A DNA stretch of 42,754 nt from a virus. The position numbers were made by a program, and so were the translations under genes. Under the pieces are notes generated by a model. That model was not told the origin of the DNA, made no database searches, and was given only the letters and a program-made list of their open reading frames with translations. The stretch covers positions 1 to 42,754 of IMG/VR virus record IMGVR_UViG_3300043403_000222; one strand, given 5' to 3'. Positions 6,623 through 14,055 of the stretch are shown one piece after another (positions within the stretch are counted from its first letter, which is position 1; each line of letters opens with the position of its first letter).

Positions 6623-7015
6623 TTAACTAGCCAGAGCTGCAACAGGCTCAGACTTCGCTGACTTAGCGGCTTCGACCTTTTTCTTCTCGGCTGGCGGCTC
6701 GGTTGGTTCTGGTTCAGGAATGCCCCCAGCCGATTGATACCTAGCCTGAAAGTGTTGATCGTCGATCAGCATGTAGCCGCGATCGGCTTGAACGACCCAC
6801 TGGCCAGTAGCGACAGGAAATTCACCATACTCGGTTCGGAGGCTGAAGCCGTTTTCGGGATTCTCTAAGTCAGTTGGAAAGATCGCCCCTACCTGCCGGA
6901 TGTCGGCCTCGCTATTTTCACGCGCCCAGTCTGGCCAATGTTTGGAGCTGGTCTGCGCTTCTGCGGTCATCTGAAATGCTTCGACGTATTCGGGGATGGT
7001 TTGGTATTTAGCCAT
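6623..7015 (-). CDS. Conserved small phage protein (GDW...FxxxYQ family)
   Basis: 130 residues. YQTIPEYVEAFQMT at the start and FPVATGQWVVQADRGYMLIDDQHFQARYQ further on match a small domain common in phage genomes, usually written as a start like YRTKPVxIEAIQW and an end like GDWVIxGVxGEFYPCKPDIFxxTY. The function is unknown. The C-terminal 30 residues are a charged, Pro/Glu/Lys-rich tail (PEPEPTEPPAEKKKVEAAK). It is divergent from the tail-fibre gene at 7112. Confidence 0.7.
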   Translation of the reverse strand: MAKYQTIPEYVEAFQMTAEAQTSSKHWPDWARENSEADIRQVGAIFPTDLENPENGFSLRTEYGEFPVATGQWVVQADRGYMLIDDQHFQARYQSAGGIPEPEPTEPPAEKKKVEAAKSAKSEPVAALAS

Positions 7016-7111
7016 GATTTGATGCCGTCTTTTGATAAAATCTGCAAGTTCAGATTAGAACCAAATGGGCTATTGTGCGCGGTGAATTAACTACTATTCG
7101 AGAGAATTTAT

Positions 7112-7957
7112 ATGGCGATCGCGGGCGTTATTAATGGCGCAAATCTAGTATTAACAATCGGCGGGTTCGATTCGATAGAAGAGGTCACGTATCCTGCGAG
7201 CTTGGTTTCGACCAAACTCCTGACTACGCCGTCAACCGGTTTCTCCACGCTCAGCCTGATTTTCGGAGGGCAACCAATCTTATACCTGCCGAGCAACAAT
7301 ACCGGGCAGGGCTGGGGAAATACATTGTTTGGGCTGACCGACCCACTGCTGGCCAAAGTACAAGCCCAAACTCAATTAGGAGCATCATCAAGTAGCGGGA
7401 GTGCAGGAACAATGCCTAAGACTGGTGACACGAAACACAGCTATTACACGACATCCCATGATGGCTGGGTGCCCTTGGCAGGGCAGTTGAAAAGTAGCTT
7501 AACTGCCACTCAACAGGCCGCCGCTACGTCACTTGGGTTTGGAGCTAACTTGCCTAACGCTGCCGACCTCGCAATAGTTGGAACTAGCGGAACCAAAACA
7601 AATGGGTCGATCGGGGGTTCAGCCCAAGCCACCATCGGTCAGACCCATCTCCCTTCTGTGAATCTTTCTGGCGGGAGTCACAGTCACTCCGCCTCTGACT
7701 CCGGGCATAGCCACGCTACCTGGGCTGGTAGCGGTGGACAGCAACTCGCCGATGTTAACGGTACGGGTTCAGCGGGAGGATTCGCAGCGAGCTTAGTTAG
7801 TAGCAGCTCGCCCAAAATGAGTACCGGAGGAGCTGGCGCTGCAATTACCGTAGCTTCTAGTGGCGCTTTGACAATCCCTCTGGGCGGTGGTGGTACAGCC
7901 TTGCCGATTCAAAACCCCTATATTGCACTGAACACCTTTATATACTTGGGTGCTTAA
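7112..7957 (+). CDS. Tail collar-type fibre protein
   Basis: 281 residues, rich in Gly, Ser and Thr. The region ADLAIVGTSGTKTNGSIGG, QATIGQTHLPSVNLSGGSHSH and the end ALPIQNPYIALNTFIYLG match the phage tail collar / short tail fibre pattern (ATIGQxxLPxHxHxxxxxxxH..., xxPPYxALNxIIYxG), which binds host surface structures. A His-rich loop (GGSHSHSASDSGHSHA, residues about 190-205) resembles metal-binding loops of fibre tips. It lies away from the other tail genes, beside the lysogeny region, as fibre morons often do. A weak GAGAG ribosome-binding site precedes the ATG. Confidence 0.8.
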   Translation: MAIAGVINGANLVLTIGGFDSIEEVTYPASLVSTKLLTTPSTGFSTLSLIFGGQPILYLPSNNTGQGWGNTLFGLTDPLLAKVQAQTQLGASSSSGSAGTMPKTGDTKHSYYTTSHDGWVPLAGQLKSSLTATQQAAATSLGFGANLPNAADLAIVGTSGTKTNGSIGGSAQATIGQTHLPSVNLSGGSHSHSASDSGHSHATWAGSGGQQLADVNGTGSAGGFAASLVSSSSPKMSTGGAGAAITVASSGALTIPLGGGGTALPIQNPYIALNTFIYLGA

Positions 7958-8001
7958 TCAACGCGACGAAATCCTGCAAAAAATAAACACTTGAGGAAAA
8001 T

Positions 8002-8337
8002 ATGACTAATTGTTGGCTTGAAATCGACACGGGCGCTGGTGACTTTGCCAAAATCGAGGGCGGAAATTTTGGGTCTATCTCCACTGGTCAGCAGTTGTTG
8101 CTGACCTTGCTGGGAAGCCCGACGCTCCTGCAAGACTTGAATGGGCAAACAGCCGATCGAGCCAGCAGCAGCGCAAGAAGCACAATGGACTCACTGAGAA
8201 GTTCGATTAACTCCATTGCCACGCCTAAGCAAGCCACCGAATTTGAGCCCTTAATGAAATTCTTGGACTCTATTCATGATGTTGGCCTTCGGAACCCGAG
8301 CTGCATCTTCAGGTGTGTTACCGGAACTCCGGTTTAG
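8002..8337 (+). CDS. Hypothetical protein
   Basis: 111 residues with a good ribosome-binding site (GAGG, 7991-7996 region). No family recognised. The N-terminal half (WLEIDTGAGDFAKIEGGNFG) looks beta-rich and the middle is Ser-rich and helical (ADRASSSARSTMDSLRSSINSI). It follows the tail-fibre gene in the same direction and could be a fibre chaperone or partner, but that is only a positional guess. Confidence 0.55.
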   Translation: MTNCWLEIDTGAGDFAKIEGGNFGSISTGQQLLLTLLGSPTLLQDLNGQTADRASSSARSTMDSLRSSINSIATPKQATEFEPLMKFLDSIHDVGLRNPSCIFRCVTGTPV

Positions 8338-8398
8338 AATTTATCACCTTGCAAATTCCGAAGTGCTAAATTCTGTGACCCTTTAGGTTTAAACTACT

Positions 8399-8623
8399 AT
8401 GCAAATATCTCCACCTGCAAAACCACTCTCTGATGCTCTAGACAATCATTTGATTCAGGAGTGGGTGAAAGCCATCCCTGAGCTAAAGACCGCATTCATT
8501 GACGGCACCATCTTAGGTATCGCGTTTGGTTCTCGCCCAGTTGTTTTCGTTGCCCCCAAGATATCGAATTCTCTGCTCGCACAGTTGGGGGCGATCACCA
8601 GGGTCGAAGTCAGCAATGGCTAG
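8399..8623 (+). CDS. Hypothetical small protein
   Basis: 74 residues. A helical N-terminal half (DNHLIQEWVKAIPELKTAFI) is followed by hydrophobic strands (GTILGIAFGSRPVVFVAP). No family recognised. It overlaps the next gene by 8 nt, implying coupled translation in a small rightward operon with the collar fibre gene. Confidence 0.55.
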   Translation: MQISPPAKPLSDALDNHLIQEWVKAIPELKTAFIDGTILGIAFGSRPVVFVAPKISNSLLAQLGAITRVEVSNG

Positions 8624-8834
8624 CTACCAACTCCCCGCTGAAGCGATGGAAGAATTGATCCGCAACGTCCAGCTTTTGTGTGGGGTTGATCGGCTGTCAG
8701 CTCGATCAATTATCGTCTCTGGGTTGACTGGTACCCCTTGCGAGATGAATGCCCTACAAGAGGAACCGGCAAAGGCATTCATCGAAACGTTCAGAGAGTT
8801 GGTGAGAGATGGCAACTTTGAAATCGAAATCTAG
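8616..8834 (+). CDS. Small paralogous protein, copy 1
   Basis: 72 residues from ATG at 8616; the frame is open upstream, but this start overlaps the previous stop in the usual coupled way and aligns with the paralogue's start. It contains EELIRNVQLLCGVDRLSARSI and TGTPCE, nearly identical to the next gene. A duplicated core with an extra internal segment (MNALQEEPAKAFIE) distinguishes it. Both end in FEIEI or FDIEI. The function is unknown. Confidence 0.65.
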   Translation: MASYQLPAEAMEELIRNVQLLCGVDRLSARSIIVSGLTGTPCEMNALQEEPAKAFIETFRELVRDGNFEIEI

Positions 8835-8848
8835 AGTGGAGAGTGACA

Positions 8849-9037
8849 ATGGCTAAATACCGGCTTGCAGAAGGAGCCAAAGAAGAATTGATCCGCAACG
8901 TCCAGCTTTTGTGCGGAGTTGATCGGCTGTCGGCCAGCTCGATCGTTGCCTCTGGGTTGGATGGTTCCCCCTGCGAGGCATACATCGAGGCGCTCAGGAG
9001 GTTGGTGAAAGCAGGTGACTTTGATATCGAGATTTAA
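8849..9037 (+). CDS. Small paralogous protein, copy 2
   Basis: 62 residues from ATG at 8849, preceded by GGAG with 7-nt spacing. The protein repeats the previous gene (EELIRNVQLLCGVDRLSA, SGLDGSPCE, DFDIEI), and a stretch of about 50 nt is almost unchanged between copies, so the duplication is recent. The function is unknown. Its stop is followed immediately by the nested inverted repeat at 9038-9164. Confidence 0.65.
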   Translation: MAKYRLAEGAKEELIRNVQLLCGVDRLSASSIVASGLDGSPCEAYIEALRRLVKAGDFDIEI

Positions 9038-9164
9038 GCCAAATTGCTTAGGCGCAAAAAGACCCGCTGATTTTTATATAATCGCGGGTTTTACGGTATT
9101 CAAACGGCGGAAACTCGTTAAAAGGTTTTCGCCGTTTTTGGCTTCAGAGGCTAAGCAATTTGGC
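9038..9164. terminator. Nested double hairpin enclosed by a 14-bp stem, between convergent genes
   Basis: An outer perfect 14-bp inverted repeat (GCCAAATTGCTTAG at 9038-9051, CTAAGCAATTTGGC at 9151-9164) encloses two hairpins: 9062-9089 (ACCCGC/GCGGGT plus GAT/ATC, then TTTT) and 9102-9137 (AAACGGCG/CGCCGTTT extended by GAAAC/GGTTTT, followed by TT). Both inner hairpins look like intrinsic terminators. The element starts right after the stop of the rightward operon and ends 8 nt before the stop of the leftward endolysin gene, so it probably terminates both. Confidence 0.75.
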
Positions 9165-9171
9165 GTAAGGA

Positions 9172-9735
9172 CTAGCCGTAAATCACCTTAAGTTCAAGGG
9201 CTCTCCAGATCGCCACTATCCCGACTTGCTCGCTGACCGCATAAGCATCCCATTCCCCATCAGCCACATACTTCCCCTGGTAATAGTTGGTGGTGCCAGA
9301 CCACAAATAGGGCGACAAGGTTTCGGGGTGGTGGTCAAGATACCCAGTCCCGTTATACCGTTCGCACATCCCCAGGCAAACCGCTCGATCGTTCCAGTCG
9401 ATATCAGTATTCACCCACCCCATTTGTTCGAGAGCGGCGATCGCCCCTTCCTGCCAAGTGAACGGTGGTTCACCATGCTTCGGCAGACCGGCAGGTTCCT
9501 GAACGGTCCGATCGGTCAGCGGGTCGCCATTGGCAAGATGGGTCGAGAAGTCACCGCTCGACTCCATCTGATGAATGCCACCAATCACCCACCAAGGAAC
9601 ACCGGTTCGTTGCTCGATCGACTCGTATTCTGCCTTGCCTTCGATAATGTTCTGCGCGGCCATAGCTGCGGCTGGTGCCCACTGGGGGCGGATTCGGGCT
9701 TGGATATCGAGGCGGCGGTATTCAATTAGGTTCAT
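9172..9735 (-). CDS. Endolysin (peptidoglycan hydrolase)
   Basis: 187 residues. The block IHQMESSGDFSTHLANGDPL, TDRTVQEPAGLPKHGEPPFTWQ, AIAALEQMG matches a lysozyme-like phage and cyanobacterial hydrolase family (IHxxESSxxFxTHLHNGDPLxxRTxxVPxGRP...PPFxWexSAxDAL). Glu58 in the ESS motif is the likely catalytic residue. A later CERYNGTGYLDH segment fits the substrate groove. No signal peptide, so release would need a holin. It is the last gene of the leftward operon and overlaps the previous gene by 14 nt. Confidence 0.8.
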   Translation of the reverse strand: MNLIEYRRLDIQARIRPQWAPAAAMAAQNIIEGKAEYESIEQRTGVPWWVIGGIHQMESSGDFSTHLANGDPLTDRTVQEPAGLPKHGEPPFTWQEGAIAALEQMGWVNTDIDWNDRAVCLGMCERYNGTGYLDHHPETLSPYLWSGTTNYYQGKYVADGEWDAYAVSEQVGIVAIWRALELKVIYG

Positions 9736-10009
9736 CTAGTTCTGCCTCTTTGATTTCGACTTGTACTTTTGCTCCAGTGAAAACTGAGTAGCCAGCAGTA
9801 ACGCCGCCAAAGCCATCGTCTGTCGCTTGGGGCTGCATCTCCCAGTTGATCTTCACGACTCTATAGCCATTGCGTTCAATGTCTTCGGTTAGCATTTTAG
9901 CGACCTGCTCTCTGGTGAGCGAGATGACTTGTTCGATAGTTATGGTGCGCTTCTCGACTTCTTGAATCATTGGGCTGTACTTGCCCGCATTCTGTTGGCC
10001 TAATTCCAT
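9722..10009 (-). CDS. Hypothetical small protein upstream of endolysin
   Basis: 95 residues. Helical N-terminal half (VEKRTITIEQVISLTREQVAKML) and a beta-rich C-terminal half; no membrane segment, so not itself a holin. No family recognised. It overlaps the endolysin start by 14 nt and is 2 nt from the preceding gene, so it belongs to the same transcript. Confidence 0.55.
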   Translation of the reverse strand: MELGQQNAGKYSPMIQEVEKRTITIEQVISLTREQVAKMLTEDIERNGYRVVKINWEMQPQATDDGFGGVTAGYSVFTGAKVQVEIKEAELDEPN

Positions 10010-10011
10010 AG

Positions 10012-10443
10012 CTATTCTCCAAATCTCCTGTCTTCAATCCAGCGGTCTTCGGAGACTTGAATCGGTGGCCTTCTGAGTCGTCGGTAGTGATATTCGGCTG
10101 GAGCCATCCAAGATTCTGCCGTGTTCGCAGGCTTATCTAGGCCGGGAGTCTCTTCCCTTGAAGCCGGGATGGTCATGGTTGGAAGCGCTGGGTTGCCCAC
10201 CAAGCCGCCAGGGATAAACGATCGCAAGACTCTGTCTCTCAGCGATTGATAAATGGAGGAGGCGATCGCCTCCTCCATCTTTTTGCGGTCAAAGTTGACA
10301 GGCTGAATATCAACCTTGATCGTGACTTCGGGAGCTTCGTCGGCGGCTGATCGGCCACTCAGGAGGGCGACTAGCCTGAATGGAATATTGACGATTTGGT
10401 AGGCAGTTGTTAGTAGCCAGAGCATGGGGGTTAGGTTGTTCAT
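10012..10443 (-). CDS. Hypothetical protein with N-terminal hydrophobic segment
   Basis: 143 residues. Residues 6-30 (PMLWLLTTAYQIVNIPFRLV then ALLSG) form one hydrophobic segment that could anchor the protein in the membrane; the rest is soluble and Pro/Arg-rich. One anchor plus a position two genes upstream of the endolysin allows a lysis-related role, but nothing specific supports it. The first 134 nt lie inside the 3' end of the preceding frame, an unusually long overlap. Confidence 0.5.
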   Translation of the reverse strand: MNNLTPMLWLLTTAYQIVNIPFRLVALLSGRSAADEAPEVTIKVDIQPVNFDRKKMEEAIASSIYQSLRDRVLRSFIPGGLVGNPALPTMTIPASREETPGLDKPANTAESWMAPAEYHYRRLRRPPIQVSEDRWIEDRRFGE

Positions 10444-10777
10444 AGTTATTGGGGTGCATTGGTGCTGAGGTTAGCTTGAATTCAAAGTAGCATCTTGGGG
10501 GTGGCGCGGTTGGCAGGCCGATCAGCTCACTTCGCCAATTGATTGAGTGTGGGACTCTCTCGATTAGGCGCTTATCAAGAAGCCCTTGCAGGACTCTCCC
10601 GAAAGCTGAGCTGCACTCTTCCGGGATGCCGACGTACTGAAACAAGTCTTTGTAGGTGAAAGACCCCACGCCGCGAATTGTGCCGAGGAAAAGGATGGCA
10701 TACAAGATGCCTTTTTCTTGGGCATCAATGTCAAGGTAGGCAATATCAATGTAGCGGTCGAAATATTGTTGATTCAC
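10310..10777 (-). CDS. Winged-helix-like hypothetical protein
   Basis: 155 residues. Residues about 20-75 (KGILYAILFLGTIRGVG, FTYKDLFQYVGI, GRVLQGLLDKRLIERV) suggest a winged-helix fold like replication or regulatory proteins. The last 45 residues are read from DNA that also encodes the start of the next gene in another frame; they are Arg/Ser/Pro-rich and look like read-through, so the original stop may have been lost. It overlaps the previous gene by 4 nt (ATGA). Confidence 0.5.
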   Translation of the reverse strand: MNQQYFDRYIDIAYLDIDAQEKGILYAILFLGTIRGVGSFTYKDLFQYVGIPEECSSAFGRVLQGLLDKRLIERVPHSINWRSELIGLPTAPPPRCYFEFKLTSAPMHPNNYEQPNPHALATNNCLPNRQYSIQASRPPEWPISRRRSSRSHDQG

Positions 10778-11277
10778 GATGCCTCCATCTGCTGTCGATA
10801 CTTCCGAAAGCTATCAAACACCCGCTTTCGCATTTCGGGGTCAAGGCCGACATCTTCAAAAGCGCTGACCATGAAGTTGTCAGTTCTGGCGGTTTCCGCT
10901 GCCTCCAAATACGCCTGAGCGTGATGGCGAGCTTCCGCCAGATCGAGGGATAGCTGATCGCCGTACCAAAAGATTTCGACCAACGGCCTTTGGGTCTTCA
11001 TGCCGTAGATAGGGTTTATACCAGGCGTTGTTGTTGGCCGCGCTGCGCGGATCAATTTCAGCAGCGCAGCGGTTGGTGATTTGGTCGCAGTTCTCAGCTC
11101 TTCCATTATCCGCGCTTCGCACTCGGATATCGCTGCCGTATTGAGCAAGGCTATCCCCCGATCGACTGCATCACCAGGGGTAACAGCTCCTTCGAGTTCT
11201 CCCCACTGCCAGAAAACAAGCGTGTTGCCGGTGGGGTTATGTCCGGTTGTAATATTCAAAGATCGTTCAGTTGTCAT
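10774..11277 (-). CDS. Hypothetical protein
   Basis: 167 residues, mostly helical. No family recognised. NTLVFWQWGELEGAVTPGDA at the start is followed by alpha-helical segments (ISECEARIMEELRTATKS; AEARHHAQAYLEAAETART; RVFDSFRKYRQQME). It overlaps the next gene by 4 nt and follows the small gene ending at 11290, so it is an internal member of the leftward operon. Confidence 0.5.
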   Translation of the reverse strand: MTTERSLNITTGHNPTGNTLVFWQWGELEGAVTPGDAVDRGIALLNTAAISECEARIMEELRTATKSPTAALLKLIRAARPTTTPGINPIYGMKTQRPLVEIFWYGDQLSLDLAEARHHAQAYLEAAETARTDNFMVSAFEDVGLDPEMRKRVFDSFRKYRQQMEAS

Positions 11278-11289
11278 GGCTAATATAAT

Positions 11290-11493
11290 TTATTCAATTT
11301 CGGTCATCGCAGAATAGGCGACCATTGTTCGCACCACATCGCCGCTAGCCATTGCTTGTTCGGCCTGTGCCAAAGCAGCTTCGATAGTCATTGCGCCAAA
11401 TACACCCTCGGGGATACTTTGATACTCCTTGAGCAAGCGTCGGAGTCGGGCTTGCTGCCTTGGGTAGTCGGTGCCGATCGATAGGTTTTCCAT
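11290..11493 (-). CDS. Conserved small phage protein
   Basis: 67 residues. GVFGAMTIEAALAQAEQAMA followed by SGDVVRTMVAYSAMTEIE matches a short helical protein often seen in phage and prophage operons (GxFGAxMIExALxxAExAxxSGDxxxMxxAYxxMxExE), of unknown function. It lies just downstream of hairpin element A at 11524-11557. Confidence 0.65.
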   Translation of the reverse strand: MENLSIGTDYPRQQARLRRLLKEYQSIPEGVFGAMTIEAALAQAEQAMASGDVVRTMVAYSAMTEIE

Positions 11494-11523
11494 GATTTTC
11501 TACTCTTGATTTTAGGCTTGAGT

Positions 11524-11557
11524 GGCGATCGCTGTTTTTCGAGGACAGGCGATCGCC
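11524..11557 (-). repeat. HIP1-armed hairpin element, copy A
   Basis: A 34-nt element with arms GGCGATCGC and GCGATCGCC around the constant loop, which reads on the minus strand as CTGTCCTCGAAAAACA. It lies between two leftward genes. This copy lacks the 25-nt leader that accompanies copies B, C and D. Confidence 0.75.
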
Positions 11558-11570
11558 CGAAGGCGGAGGG

Positions 11571-11765
11571 TTAATCTTTGCGAGATTTAAGGTCTTTGAT
11601 TGCTGCTTGCAAAAGACTCTTTGCAAGGGCTGCTCGGGAAAGGCCGTAGGCTACGGCAAGCCCGTCTAAGTCAGTAGCGGCCTCGGCGGAGATACTTACC
11701 GAGAAGCGAGTATCTTGCTTCTCAGTACTTTTTAATTCGGAATACAAGTCATCCATTGCGCTCAT
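11571..11765 (-). CDS. Ribbon-helix-helix (CopG-like) protein
   Basis: 64 residues, start supported by AGGAG upstream. DTRFSVSISAEAATDLDGLA then VAYGLSRAALAKSLLQAAIKD gives beta strand, helix A, turn, helix B: a ribbon-helix-helix DNA-binding fold. It may be a repressor or activator for this phage; the repeated promoter dyads are possible targets. The 28-bp quasi-palindrome at 11795-11822 lies 30 nt upstream. Confidence 0.7.
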   Translation of the reverse strand: MSAMDDLYSELKSTEKQDTRFSVSISAEAATDLDGLAVAYGLSRAALAKSLLQAAIKDLKSRKD

Positions 11766-11794
11766 TTTTTCGGCTCCTTTTAATTGATTTTGAG

Positions 11795-11822
11795 CGAAGG
11801 GCTTTAAATTTAAAACCCTTCG
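11795..11822 (-). repeat. 28-bp quasi-palindrome between two leftward genes
   Basis: Arms CGAAGGG and CCCTTCG flank TTTAAA repeats; the 28 bp are symmetric except for one position (C opposite A on the plus strand, a G-U pair in minus-strand RNA). It lies 9 nt after the stop of the 11831-12070 gene and 30 nt before the RHH gene. It may be an RHH operator or a weak hairpin; no T-run follows. Confidence 0.55.
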
Positions 11823-11830
11823 ATTTAGCT

Positions 11831-12070
11831 TTATTGAAAATCGAGAATAACAGTCAATCGCTTTACATTATTTGAATTGCGAATTGGATTTCGATGCTTC
11901 ATTTTAAAAAGCAGCATATTTAAATCTTTAGTAACGACTGAAAACTGATTTGGTTTGCGACCATTATAAAGAAGAACTTTTCCATCGATCTGATCGATGG
12001 AAAGCTTTAGCTGCAAAGTGGGGTCAATACGATTCCATTCGCGGTGGATTGCTTCGATGAGATTATTCAT
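11831..12070 (-). CDS. First gene of promoter cassette 1, hypothetical
   Basis: 79 residues. The start MNNLIEAIHREWNRIDPTLQ is clearly related to the start of the gene at 16061-16270 (MTNLIAEINSEMNRINPEHG), which also follows a copy of the same promoter; the C-terminal halves differ. No family recognised. The two may be diverged paralogues duplicated with the promoter. Confidence 0.6.
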   Translation of the reverse strand: MNNLIEAIHREWNRIDPTLQLKLSIDQIDGKVLLYNGRKPNQFSVVTKDLNMLLFKMKHRNPIRNSNNVKRLTVILDFQ

Positions 12071-12107
12071 TTTGTCAAGGTACGGGTGGATAAAAAAGGG
12101 CTTGGAT

Positions 12108-12203
12108 GAAAGGCTTTATCTCTTTCCCTTATATAACTATTATATCACGCAAATTATGTATTTGTCGGTGATTTATATCACACACGCAAAGTTTTTAAGT
12201 GTC
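12108..12203 (-). promoter_or_regulatory. CRP-site/extended -10 promoter, copy 1
   Basis: On the minus strand: dyad TGTGATATAAATCACC (12167-12182), then the extended -10 TGATATAAT with TATAAT at 12139-12144. There is no recognisable -35. The predicted start is 12132, placing the dyad centre at -42.5, as in class II CRP-activated promoters. The repeat continues into the leader (a CTCTTTCCCT/GAAAGGC hairpin, 12108-12129) shared with copy 2. It drives the gene at 11831-12070 and the leftward operon behind it. Confidence 0.7.
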
Positions 12204-12208
12204 TTTAG

Positions 12209-12604
12209 TTAATAAAGATCAGGAGCGGTTTTGATAATCGGCGTTTCCCCGGCCTTGTATCCGTCAGCCAAGCCCTCGATTAGTAGCTGTTTGCTGACAA
12301 GATATGATGGCAATATTCCGTTATTTGCGGCAATAATTCTATCTGCTGACTCTTCTGCTCGTTGTCGTATCTCTTCGCTTGTGATTGAGGCGAAATATCG
12401 CGTCCCAGGCGGAGGCGCAAAGTCCGGGAGCCTTCGATCCTTGTGCCAATCGACATGGCTAATCATAGTCTTGCCGTCTTTGGCGAGGACGCAGAAAGGC
12501 GTTACACCATCGCGGCTGTTCCAAATCTTTTCGCTTACAAGTCCGTCCTCTGACCTGTAGTTCATGAGGCAAAAAGCCTCTCTATGCCGATAAACAGTTT
12601 TCAC
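12209..12604 (-). CDS. Conserved phage protein of unknown function (WNSRDGVTPF family)
   Basis: 131 residues from GTG at 12604, which has AGGG upstream and overlaps the methyltransferase gene by 23 nt; ATG at 12565 is an alternative. EKIWNSRDGVTPFCVLAKDG, MISHVDWHKDRRLPDFAPPPGTRYFAS matches a small phage protein found in many dsDNA phages (WIWNSRDGVTPF..., ...HVdWxxDxxxPdhxPxxGDRxFvd), function unknown. The helical C-terminus (EEIRQRAEESADRIIAAN) fits the family. Confidence 0.65.
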   Translation of the reverse strand: MKTVYRHREAFCLMNYRSEDGLVSEKIWNSRDGVTPFCVLAKDGKTMISHVDWHKDRRLPDFAPPPGTRYFASITSEEIRQRAEESADRIIAANNGILPSYLVSKQLLIEGLADGYKAGETPIIKTAPDLY

Positions 12605-13589
12605 GTTTAATCCCTGTTGGTTGTTGTATTTGATGGTCGAAAGATTCGGCGATTCGTTGCATCGCCAATGGTGGCACCCCGTTCCCCAGCACCCGCCAGC
12701 ACTCATGCCACTGGGCATTCTCGGGAAACTGATAGCTATCGGGGACGCTCATCAGCCTTGCTACTGCCCTGATGTTGAGGCTCCGACAAATGCCGTCTTG
12801 GGTGATGACATCAATGACCTTCGTGCGATTACCAGAGTCATTGTCGCCACCCTTACTGGCCAGTATCGTCCACGAAGGCTGATGGGCTTCCCTAATAGCC
12901 GCGAACTTGCCAGGGTAAACCCCGACGCGCTGAATCAATATCGGGAAAGCTGGCTCTGCTCGCCTGATAGCCTTCATCTGTTTTTCTGTCACCCTGCTTA
13001 CATCGAAGTCGTCAAGAATGTCGTGGAGAACACTCTCCCAGCCCTCGAAAGACATCTGCAAGAGATTAGACTGCTCTCGGTGAGTATATGAGAGATAGAG
13101 CGGCGATATCGGCTCGAAGGCCGCTCTCAAGATTAGGCGCTTTCGATTCTGGGGTACTCCAAATTGGGCGAAATCTGGAGTGTTGATCGTGTGATACGGG
13201 TAGATGCCTTCAACGGCTTTCACCAATAGCTTGAAGGAGTCAGAGCCTTTGTAGCCGGGAACGTTCTCGATCGACAGCCGCGCCGGTTGATGCCACCTGA
13301 TGAACTCAGTAGACCTCTCCGCGAGCGCCGTGTCTTCAACCTTCTCGCCCTTTTTGGGGTTGGCCAAGGAGAAGCGCTGACAGGGATTTGACAGATGCAA
13401 GTAATCGGGAGTGGGGTAGTCGCCCGGTTGAGCGGCCAGTAAATCTTTGAGCGGGTTGTGACCAAAGTTTAGTTGGTAGATTTCTGCTGCTGGTTGGTGA
13501 TACTCGATACCCCAGACGGGACGGTAGCCAGCGGCGGCGAGGCCAAGGTCGGCGAGGCCACCGCCACTGAATAATGTTGCTGAGATCAT
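12582..13589 (-). CDS. DNA cytosine-5 methyltransferase
   Basis: 335 residues, the usual size for a phage C5 methyltransferase. Motifs run in order: I (FSGGG, 7-11), IV with the catalytic cysteine (SNPCQRFS, Cys70), VI (IENV, 107-110), VIII (GVPQNRKR, 144-151) and X (GNGVPP, from about 302), with a short target-recognition region between VIII and X. It methylates cytosine C5 in DNA, probably to shield phage DNA from host restriction; HIP1-type sites are a possible target but this cannot be read from sequence. No partner restriction enzyme lies next to it. It overlaps the previous gene by 4 nt. Confidence 0.9.
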   Translation of the reverse strand: MISATLFSGGGLADLGLAAAGYRPVWGIEYHQPAAEIYQLNFGHNPLKDLLAAQPGDYPTPDYLHLSNPCQRFSLANPKKGEKVEDTALAERSTEFIRWHQPARLSIENVPGYKGSDSFKLLVKAVEGIYPYHTINTPDFAQFGVPQNRKRLILRAAFEPISPLYLSYTHREQSNLLQMSFEGWESVLHDILDDFDVSRVTEKQMKAIRRAEPAFPILIQRVGVYPGKFAAIREAHQPSWTILASKGGDNDSGNRTKVIDVITQDGICRSLNIRAVARLMSVPDSYQFPENAQWHECWRVLGNGVPPLAMQRIAESFDHQIQQPTGIKRENCLSA

Positions 13590-13813
13590 GGGTCGGAGAG
13601 GATGTCTAAGTGGTCGATTGAAATTGTCTTAGTAGTGATTTCGGTGATTTGGAATTTACTGAAGCCAGCAGACCGTAGGAGCGCGATCGCCGCTCGCAGC
13701 TCCGATGATTTGATGTAGTCGCCATCGTAATACCAGCCGCAATACCAACCGGCTTGAAGCCGAAGCTCTTCTGGCATGTCTCGCCAATAAGAAAGTCTGT
13801 AAATTATGTCCAA
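13586..13813 (-). CDS. Hypothetical small protein
   Basis: 75 residues, overlapping the C5 methyltransferase start by 4 nt (ATGA) and 2 nt from the gene before it. Aromatic N-terminal half (SYWRDMPEELRLQAGWYCGW) and a predicted helix (SSELRAAIALLRSAGFSKFQ). Unrecognised; tight coupling suggests it is made together with the methyltransferase. Confidence 0.55.
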   Translation of the reverse strand: MDIIYRLSYWRDMPEELRLQAGWYCGWYYDGDYIKSSELRAAIALLRSAGFSKFQITEITTKTISIDHLDILSDP

Positions 13814-13815
13814 GG

Positions 13816-14055
13816 TTAGATTACTCGCTCCAAAGTTTCGTAGTTAACAATAGCTATTTCCAGCCCCCTTTCTTGCGAGATATGGTCACGCAATTGACTA
13901 ACGGTGCCCTCAAATATCCACTGGCGAACATTTTGTTCGGTATGTGGCTCAAGGGTTTTAAAGATAATCGCACTGTCGCAAGGAGCTTCGGTTAATTCGC
14001 TGCTGGCATAGCCGCCGCTACCACGCCGATCGGTCAACAGAATTAGGTATTTCAA
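13816..14055 (-). CDS. Hypothetical small protein
   Basis: 79 residues, overlapping the previous gene by 4 nt. A hydrophobic first strand (MKYLILLTDRRGSGG) is followed by alternating strands and helices. No recognised family and no membrane segment. Confidence 0.5.
   Translation of the reverse strand: MKYLILLTDRRGSGGYASSELTEAPCDSAIIFKTLEPHTEQNVRQWIFEGTVSQLRDHISQERGLEIAIVNYETLERVI

Noticed and set aside
12621-13091. 156-residue rightward frame
   Set aside because: It is antisense to the C5 methyltransferase, which carries all expected motifs; no homology-like pattern is seen in the rightward reading.
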